Positions 7,766 to 12,888 of a DNA stretch of 12,888 bases are shown here, piece by piece. A program made the position numbers and the translations under genes. How positions within the stretch are numbered: the stretch's first letter is position 1; every line of letters begins with the position of its first letter. Under the pieces are notes generated by a model. The model did no database searches, had not been told where the DNA came from, and saw only the letters and a program-made list of their open reading frames with translations. This stretch comes from an uncultured Bacteroidales bacterium (GTDB lineage: Bacteria > Bacteroidota > Bacteroidia > Bacteroidales > UBA932). The stretch is taken from the NCBI GenBank assembly GCA_905235775.1, contig CAJOMY010000086.1, positions 1-12,888 on the forward strand, in the 5' to 3' direction.

Positions 7766-8043
7766 ACAACATCGATGCGGGGGAGACGCTGCTTGTCAAG
7801 GGCGTGGACTTCGGCGCCCGCGGCGCCCGTTCGCTGACCGCCTGTGTGCAGGCGCCCGCCGGCGGACGGATCGAGATCCGGCTGGACAGTGCGGACGGCC
7901 CGCTGGCGGGCACGCTCAGCCTGCGTCCCGGCACGGGCTGGAAGCAGCAGAGCTGCCGCCTGAGCGGCGCGAAGGGCGTACATGACTTGTATTTCGTCTT
8001 CACGGAAGGCGGATTCGAATGGGCCTGGTGGCAGATGAAATAA
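7684..8043 (+). pseudogene. Out-of-frame C-terminal CBM6-like module of the tandem GH43 gene
   Basis: This frame reads YQRVEAETMAWGYGLKT and continues through a sandwich domain containing GVDFG and GAKGVHDLYF, ending at a TAA. The first module of the same gene has the parallel segments YQTVQAETMA, NVDFG and AKGVHDLYL, so this is the expected second carbohydrate-binding domain. It joins the upstream frame cleanly at the Phe codon 7679-7681. It could be translated alone only from the ATG at 7708, giving 111 residues with no signal peptide, which is unlikely to be useful. The break may be a real mutation or a sequencing or assembly error. Confidence 0.8.
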
Positions 8044-8066
8044 CGGATTAATTTCCCAACATAATC

Positions 8067-9620
8067 ATGAAGAAGATTCTTTTGCTTTGCATGCTGGCGC
8101 TCGCGGCCGCCTGTGCGCGTCCGACGACGCACTGTGTCAACCCGCTGACCTACACCGACATCCCGGACAACGACGTGGTCCGGGTGGGGGAGGATTACTA
8201 CATGGTCAGCACCACGATGTATTATTGCCCCGGCGCTCCGGTCATGCACTCGCGCGACCTGGTGCATTGGCGCATCGTGGACTATGTCTATGACTTCCTG
8301 GAGGACGATGACGTCTACAACCTGCGGAACGGCCGCAACGCCTACGGCAAGGGCCAGTGGGCCACGTCGCTGCGCTATGAGAACGGCCGCTTCTGGGCGC
8401 TGTTCATCGCCAACGACCAGCGCAAAACCTATGTCTATTCGACGCCGGAGATCGGACAGCCGTGGACGCGCAGCGTCATCGACCGGCCTTTCCACGACGC
8501 GTCGCTCCTCTTTGAGGACGGCCGCGTGTACGTGGTCTGGGGCAACGGGGAAATCCGCATCACCGAGCTGGAGCCGGACTTGACCGCCGTCCGGGCGGGC
8601 GGGGTGGACCAGGTCCTCTTCACCAGCCCGCGCGAAGGCTACAACCTCCGGGCGGAAGGCGCACACATCTATCACATCGGCGACTGGTACTATGTCCTGG
8701 TGATCGACTGGCCGTCGGGCGGCGTCCGTACGGAGACCTGTTGGCGCAGCCGGGAGCTGCTCGGCGAGTATGAGCCGAAGACCATCCTGCAGGGCGCCTT
8801 CGACGGCCGCGGCGACGGCGTGGCGCAGGGTGCCATCTTTGACACGCCGAGGGGGGACTGGTACGCGATGATGTTTCAGGACCACGGCGGCGTGGGCCGC
8901 ATTCCCACGCTGCAGCCCGTCACCTGGGTGGACGGCTGGCCGATTCTGGGAGATAACGGCGTGCCTGTCAAGGAGTTTGACGTGAACCTGGCCCCGGACG
9001 GGGAGGACTATGTCTGGGCCTCCGACGAGTTCGATTCCGACCGGCTCGCCCTCGTGTGGCAGTGGAACCACAAACCGCTGGACGGCTGCTGGTCGCTGAC
9101 CGAACGCCCCGGCTGGCTGCGCCTGACCACGGGACAGCTTGCCACCGGCCTGCCCGATGCCCGCAACACGCTCACGCAGCGCACCGTCGGTCCGCAGTGC
9201 ACGAGCGCGGTCCTGCTGGACGCCTCCGGTCTGAAACCCGGCGATTTCGCGGGCCTGAGCGCCTTCCAGAGCAACCGCGCCGACATCGGCCTGCGCCGCA
9301 CGGATGCCGGTCTGGAGCTGTATGCCCTCCGGGAGTCCCCGCAGTGGGGCCCTGGCCGCACGCGCACCCGCGTGCAGAATGAACTCCTCTGCGTGCCCGC
9401 CGAGGCGGAGACGGTGCAGCTGGGCATTCGTTATGACTTCGACCAGGACCGGGCCTGGCTGCGCTACAGCTGGGACGGCACCGACTGGACCGAGCTCGAC
9501 GAGCCGCTGCAGATGCGCTTCTCGCTGGATTACTTCACCGGCTACCGCTCCGCCCTCTACTGCTACGCCACGCGCGAGCTGGGCGGCCACGCCGACTTCG
9601 ACTGGTTCCACCAGGAATAA
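8067..9620 (+). CDS. GH43 enzyme with C-terminal concanavalin-like domain, possible lipoprotein
   Basis: The 517-residue product is a five-bladed GH43 propeller followed by a beta-sandwich of the kind seen in GH43 beta-xylosidases (about 310-517). Catalytic candidates are Asp34 in IPDNDVV (base), Asp144 in FHDASL (pKa modulator) and Glu197 in RAEGAH (acid). STTMYYCPGAPVMHSRDLVHW also matches the family. The N-terminus MKKILLLCMLALAAAC has a hydrophobic segment and Cys16 in a weak lipobox, so the protein may be anchored to a membrane. Likely activity is release of xylose or arabinofuranose from xylo-oligosaccharides or arabinoxylan, but the two cannot be told apart by eye. It starts 23 bases after the previous stop, and an AT-rich leader replaces a Shine-Dalgarno sequence. 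It is probably co-transcribed with the tandem GH43 gene. Confidence 0.93.
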   Translation: MKKILLLCMLALAAACARPTTHCVNPLTYTDIPDNDVVRVGEDYYMVSTTMYYCPGAPVMHSRDLVHWRIVDYVYDFLEDDDVYNLRNGRNAYGKGQWATSLRYENGRFWALFIANDQRKTYVYSTPEIGQPWTRSVIDRPFHDASLLFEDGRVYVVWGNGEIRITELEPDLTAVRAGGVDQVLFTSPREGYNLRAEGAHIYHIGDWYYVLVIDWPSGGVRTETCWRSRELLGEYEPKTILQGAFDGRGDGVAQGAIFDTPRGDWYAMMFQDHGGVGRIPTLQPVTWVDGWPILGDNGVPVKEFDVNLAPDGEDYVWASDEFDSDRLALVWQWNHKPLDGCWSLTERPGWLRLTTGQLATGLPDARNTLTQRTVGPQCTSAVLLDASGLKPGDFAGLSAFQSNRADIGLRRTDAGLELYALRESPQWGPGRTRTRVQNELLCVPAEAETVQLGIRYDFDQDRAWLRYSWDGTDWTELDEPLQMRFSLDYFTGYRSALYCYATRELGGHADFDWFHQE

Positions 9621-9631
9621 AAACCCACACC

Positions 9632-9820
9632 ATGAGAAGATGGTTCACTACCTTCCTGTAGGGACTCCTGGCGCTGATGCTCTCCCAGGGAGTGTCGGCG
9701 CAGCCGGCCCTTGCCGCGGCGAAGCGTCCGGGCTTCCTGGCCATCCCGCTGGGGGTGAAAGGGGACTTGCTCTTCGGTGAGGCCGTCATCGGCTGGAAGA
9801 TCATCCGCCACCGGGAGTAG
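9632..9820 (+). pseudogene. Small exported-protein ORF interrupted by an in-frame TAG
   Basis: Starting 12 bases after the GH43 stop, an ATG opens a 62-codon frame with a TAG at codon 10 (9659-9661) and a final TAG at 9818. The residues around the stop, MRRWFTTFL and then GLLALMLSQGVSAQ, together make a textbook signal peptide with cleavage after SA. The mature part would be about 39 residues: basic, with LAIPLG and VIGWKIIRHRE. High GC at third positions matches the neighbouring genes, which supports past coding. A single change of Leu TTG, Trp TGG or Ser TCG would create the stop. Restart at the ATG of codon 16 (9677) would lose the signal peptide. No family is recognised. It may be a recently inactivated small secreted protein, or a sequencing error. 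Confidence 0.5.
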
Positions 9821-9844
9821 CCCGGATGTTACAAAAATGCCGGG
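9811..9844 (+). terminator. Weak hairpin pair, possible terminator or attenuator
   Basis: CCGGG (9811-9815), CCCGG (9821-9825) and CCGGG (9840-9844) allow the middle block to pair with either neighbour, with loops of 5 or 14 bases. The first loop contains the TAG stop of the small ORF. Stems are only 5 bp and no U-tract follows, so intrinsic termination would be weak. This is the only hairpin of note between the GH43 operon and the GH31 promoter. Confidence 0.3.
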
Positions 9845-9853
9845 AAATACCAC
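9841..9853 (+). promoter_or_regulatory. Candidate regulator-binding motif, copy 2 (CGGGAAATACCAC)
   Basis: This differs at two of 13 bases from copy 1 at 5369-5381. It sits 32 bases upstream of the GH31 -7 element, compared with 25 bases for copy 1. The pair suggests that the GH43 and GH31 operons share a regulator. It overlaps the last block of the hairpin region at 9840-9844. Confidence 0.35.
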
Positions 9854-9885
9854 GGGGTCCGCATGGGCATCCGAAAGATATTTTA

Positions 9886-9893
9886 TAAATTTG
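9886..9893 (+). promoter_or_regulatory. Bacteroidetes-type -7 element for the GH31-GH127 operon
   Basis: TAAATTTG fully matches the TAnnTTTG consensus and lies 29 bases before the ATG at 9923. The expected -33 region (about 9862-9866) reads CATGG, a poor match to TTTG, so the promoter may depend on an activator. The surrounding AT-rich patch stands out from the GC-rich neighbourhood. Confidence 0.65.
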
Positions 9894-9922
9894 TGTGTTT
9901 CACCTGAGATCTTTTAACCATT

Positions 9923-12238
9923 ATGAGAAAATCTGTATTTTGCTGGATGCTGATGCTGGCGACGGGCTTGTCCCTGATGGCGCAGGAGGGCGTATCGGTA
10001 CAGTTCTACACCCCGACCGCCGTCCGCATCGTCAAGGGCGGACCGGTGCCGGAGCACAGTTTCGCCGTCATCGCGGCGCCGCAGGCGGTCGCTGTCCGGA
10101 AGTCCGTCACCCGGGGCGGCACGATGTATGACAGCGGCGCGCTGAAGGTGGCCGTCGCCATGGACGGCACGGTCCGTTTCTTCTCCCGGAATGGCAAACT
10201 CCTGCTCAAGGAAGGCGCCTGGGGCTTCGAGACCCGCACCGAGGGTCCGGACAAAGGCGCACGCATCGTCCGCCAAACTTTCCTGCCGGAGGCGGACGAA
10301 CCTTTCTACGGACTGGGCATCCTGCAGGACGGCACCCTTTCGCTGCGCGGCAAGACGCGCCGGATGATCCAGGGCAACACGGAGGACTTCGTCCCGATCG
10401 TGCAGTCCGTCAAGGGCTACGGCATCTTCTGGGACAATCCGTCCCCGACCGTCTTCCGCGATGATGCGTCCGGCATGCATTTCGAGTCCGAGGTGGGGGA
10501 GGCGATAGACTACTACTTCATTTACGGCGGCGATGCGGACGGCGTGGTCGCCGGCATCCGCGCGCTCACCGGCCACGTGCCGATGCTGCCGCTCTGGAGC
10601 TACGGCTTCATGCAGAGCCGCGAGCGTTATAAGAGCAGCAAGGAACTGCTGGACGTGCTGCACGGCTACCGCGAACGGCAGATTCCAATCGACTGCGTCA
10701 TCCAGGACTGGCAGTACTGGGGCAACAACTACCAGTGGAACGCGATGGAGTTCCTGAGCGAAGACTTCCGAAACGCCCAGGCGATGATCGACGAGGTGCA
10801 TGCCCAGCACGCGAAACTGATGATTTCCATCTGGGCTTCCTTCGGCCCGATGACCAAGCCCTATCGCGAATTGGACGCGAAGGGCCTGCTCTTTGACTTC
10901 GCCACCTGGCCGCAGTCGGGGCTGACGGACTGGCCGCCGCGGCGCGACTATCCTTCGGGCGTGCGGCCCTACAATCCTTACTCGGCCGAAGCCCGCGACA
11001 TCTACTGGAAGCATCTGCTGCGCCTGGAGAATATGGGCATCGACGCCTGGTGGATGGACTCCACAGAGCCGGACCACCTCGATTTCAAGGAGAGCGACCT
11101 GGACGTAGAGACGGGATCCGGATCTTTCCGGCGGGTGCGAAACGCTTTCCCGATCCTGTCGGTGGAGGGGGTGGCGGACAACCAGAAGAAGGTCTCCGAC
11201 CGCCGTGTGATGATCCTGACGCGCTCCGCCTGGGCCGGGCAGCAGCGTACGGGCGCCAACACCTGGAGCGGCGACGTGGGCTCCTCCTGGCAGTCGCTTC
11301 GCGCCCAGATCCCCGCCGGTCTGGGATTCGCCCTGACGGGCAATCCCAACTTCAACACCGACTGCGGCGGCTTCTTCCCGAACGGCTACAACCGCCGCGG
11401 CGCCCCCGCAACCTGCGCGCAGAATCCGCTCTTCCAGGAACTCTACGTGCGCTGGCTGCAGTACGGCGCCTTCTGCCCGATGATGCGCAGCCACGGCGAG
11501 AGCTCCCGGCGCGAGATCTGGGAATTCGGCGCCCCCGGCGAGCCGGTCTATGACGCCATCGAAGCAACGATACGCCTGCGTTACGCGCTGCTGCCGTACA
11601 TCTATTCCGTCGCGCACGAAGTGAGCGCGGCGGACGGCACCTTCCAGCGGGCGCTCTTCATGGATTTCCCGGCCGACCGGGCCGGGTGGGAACGCAGCGA
11701 CGAGTTCCTCTTCGGCCGCTCGCTGCTGGTCGTGCATGCGCAATACACGCCCGAGGCGGTCCGCTTTGATGACACGCCCGTGGACTTCAGCGCCGCCCGC
11801 AGCACGCAGGTCTATCTGCCCAAGGGCTGCGACTGGTATGATTTCCGGACCGGCGAGCGCCTGAAAGGCGGCCGGACGGTCACGCGCGAGACACATCTGG
11901 ACACCGTTCCGCTCTTTGCGCGCGCCGGCGCCATCATTCCGGTCGGCCCGGATGTGCAGTACACCGGCGAGAAGGCCTGGGACGATCTGGAGATCCGGGT
12001 CTATCCCGGTGCCGACGGCCGTTTCGTGCTCTATGAGGATGAGGGCGACACCTACCGCTACGAGCAGGGGGCCTGCTCCACCATCGAATTCACCCTCCGC
12101 GGCCGCACGCTGACGGTCGGGGAGCGCAGCGGCTCCTTCCCGGGCATGCTGCAGAGCCGCCGTTTCCGCGTGGTGACGCCCGACGGCACCGTCCGCGAAC
12201 TGGTCTATGACGGAAAAACACAAAAGATCCAATTATAA
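9923..12238 (+). CDS. GH31 alpha-glycosidase, probable alpha-xylosidase
   Basis: This 771-residue exported enzyme likely removes alpha-linked xylose from hemicellulose oligosaccharides such as those of xyloglucan. The signal peptide ends in LSLMA before QEG. An N-terminal beta-sandwich (about 25-215) precedes the barrel (about 216-520). The barrel holds the nucleophile Asp379 in WWMDSTEPD and the acid/base candidate Asp451 in TWSGDVGSSW. RSHGE (522-526) is another conserved GH31 feature. The C-terminal beta domains end in a DUF5110-like region (about 669-771). The WMDSTEPD form resembles alpha-xylosidase members more than maltases, but alpha-glucosidase activity cannot be excluded. There is no PA14 insert, unlike some larger xyloglucan alpha-xylosidases of Bacteroides. 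The start is set by the signal peptide and the promoter 29 bases upstream. The stop overlaps the GH127 start by one base. Confidence 0.93.
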   Translation: MRKSVFCWMLMLATGLSLMAQEGVSVQFYTPTAVRIVKGGPVPEHSFAVIAAPQAVAVRKSVTRGGTMYDSGALKVAVAMDGTVRFFSRNGKLLLKEGAWGFETRTEGPDKGARIVRQTFLPEADEPFYGLGILQDGTLSLRGKTRRMIQGNTEDFVPIVQSVKGYGIFWDNPSPTVFRDDASGMHFESEVGEAIDYYFIYGGDADGVVAGIRALTGHVPMLPLWSYGFMQSRERYKSSKELLDVLHGYRERQIPIDCVIQDWQYWGNNYQWNAMEFLSEDFRNAQAMIDEVHAQHAKLMISIWASFGPMTKPYRELDAKGLLFDFATWPQSGLTDWPPRRDYPSGVRPYNPYSAEARDIYWKHLLRLENMGIDAWWMDSTEPDHLDFKESDLDVETGSGSFRRVRNAFPILSVEGVADNQKKVSDRRVMILTRSAWAGQQRTGANTWSGDVGSSWQSLRAQIPAGLGFALTGNPNFNTDCGGFFPNGYNRRGAPATCAQNPLFQELYVRWLQYGAFCPMMRSHGESSRREIWEFGAPGEPVYDAIEATIRLRYALLPYIYSVAHEVSAADGTFQRALFMDFPADRAGWERSDEFLFGRSLLVVHAQYTPEAVRFDDTPVDFSAARSTQVYLPKGCDWYDFRTGERLKGGRTVTRETHLDTVPLFARAGAIIPVGPDVQYTGEKAWDDLEIRVYPGADGRFVLYEDEGDTYRYEQGACSTIEFTLRGRTLTVGERSGSFPGMLQSRRFRVVTPDGTVRELVYDGKTQKIQL

Positions 12239-12888
12239 TGAAGAAAATCCTGATCCCGCTGCTGGCCCTGTTGGGCTGCTGCACCATCCTGCCCGCGCAG
12301 GACAGACTTTATGCGGATGAGTTTCCGCTTGGAGATGTCACCCTGCTGGACGGCCCGCTTAAGCGGGCGCGCGACCTGAACATCCAGACCCTGTTGCAGT
12401 ACGACTGCGACCGTCTGCTGGCCCCGTACCGCAAGGAGGCCGGCCTGGAGCCGAAGGCCCCGACCTACCCCAACTGGGACGGCCTGGACGGCCACGTGGC
12501 CGGGCACTACCTCTCCGCGATGGCCATCAATGCCGCCACGGGCGACGAGGAGTGCCGCCGCCGGATGGAGTACATGCTCTCCGAGTTGCAGCTGGTCGCC
12601 GACACCAACACCGCGGAGCATCCCGAATGGGGGCTCGATTACGTGGGCGGTTTCCCCGGCAGCGCCGCGCTCTGGACCGAATTCCGGAACGGCGAGTTCG
12701 GCCGCTATTTCGCCTCCTGGGCGCCTTTCTACAACCTGCACAAGATGTTTGCCGGCCTGCGCGACGCGTGGGTGTACTGCGGCAACGAGCAGGCGCGTAC
12801 GCTCTTCCTGCGCTTCTGCGACTGGGCCGTGTGGCTCACCGCCGGCCTGACCGACGAGCAGATGGAGGAAATGCTTCGTAACGAGCAC
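12238..12888 (+). CDS. GH127-type beta-L-arabinofuranosidase, N-terminal part, cut by window edge
   Basis: The first 217 codons of a longer gene; the frame is open at the right edge. The mature N-terminus reads FPLGDVTLLDGPLKRARDLN, then YDCDRLLAPYRKEAGL, PNWDGLDGHVAGHYLSAMA and YNLHKMFAGLRDAW. These are characteristic of GH127 (formerly DUF1680), which releases beta-L-arabinofuranose. The start at 12238 shares its A with the upstream TAA (TAATG), indicating coupling to the GH31 gene. The signal sequence MKKILIPLLALLGCC could be a lipoprotein signal (LLGC, Cys14) or be cut later, after LPAQ. The catalytic glutamate and the zinc-binding Cys/Glu cluster known in characterised GH127 enzymes lie further downstream, so activity cannot be judged here. 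Related families such as GH146 share this fold and remain possible. Confidence 0.9.
   Translation, partial: MKKILIPLLALLGCCTILPAQDRLYADEFPLGDVTLLDGPLKRARDLNIQTLLQYDCDRLLAPYRKEAGLEPKAPTYPNWDGLDGHVAGHYLSAMAINAATGDEECRRRMEYMLSELQLVADTNTAEHPEWGLDYVGGFPGSAALWTEFRNGEFGRYFASWAPFYNLHKMFAGLRDAWVYCGNEQARTLFLRFCDWAVWLTAGLTDEQMEEMLRNEH

Noticed and set aside
9659..9661. TAG read as an amino acid
   Set aside because: The same small ORF also ends in TAG, and there is no other sign of a changed genetic code; a nonsense mutation or sequencing error is more likely.
1..12888. CRISPR array, tRNA or rRNA genes, insertion sequences, phage or defence genes
   Set aside because: No regularly spaced repeats, RNA gene signatures, transposase motifs or terminal inverted repeats were seen; the window is almost entirely metabolic coding sequence.

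Overview
The window looks like a piece of a chromosome from a GC-rich member of the Bacteroidetes, probably an uncultured gut or rumen Bacteroidales. Three things suggest this. The promoters match the Bacteroidetes TTTG / TAnnTTTG type. Start codons lack clear Shine-Dalgarno sequences. Most genes encode exported glycoside hydrolases whose signal peptides often end in Ala-Gln. The genus cannot be told from the sequence alone.

Layout: (1) 1-3350, the 3' part of a large GH3 enzyme (beta-xylosidase/beta-glucosidase type) with an apparent CBM6-like insert, an Ig-like domain and a C-terminal lectin-like domain. It overlaps by one base (TAATG) a small exported protein with Asp-box repeats (3350-3946). 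(2) 3949-5337, minus strand, a complete dihydrolipoamide dehydrogenase, tail-to-tail with the previous gene across a 2-base gap. (3) 5338-5440, a compact divergent promoter region with a promoter on each strand, an 18-bp imperfect palindrome in the plus-strand promoter spacer, and a 13-base motif that recurs before the GH31 gene. (4) 5441-9620, two GH43 genes in tandem. The first encodes a double GH43-CBM6-like protein and is broken by a frameshift near 7681. (5) 9621-9922, a small exported-peptide frame with an in-frame TAG, possible hairpins and a second promoter. (6) 9923-12888, a GH31 enzyme of alpha-xylosidase type coupled by another TAATG overlap to a GH127 enzyme that runs off the right edge.

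Together the enzymes fit the stepwise trimming of a plant hemicellulose that carries xylose and arabinofuranose. GH43 and GH127 would remove arabinose, GH31 would remove alpha-xylose, and GH3 would release terminal beta-xylose or beta-glucose. Arabinosylated xyloglucan or a complex arabinoxylan both fit; the exact substrate is inference. No SusC/SusD pair, transporter or sensor-regulator lies in the window, so this is probably part of a larger polysaccharide utilization locus. The most unusual signals are the shared promoter motif, the duplicated GH43 protein with its frameshift, and the amber-interrupted small ORF.
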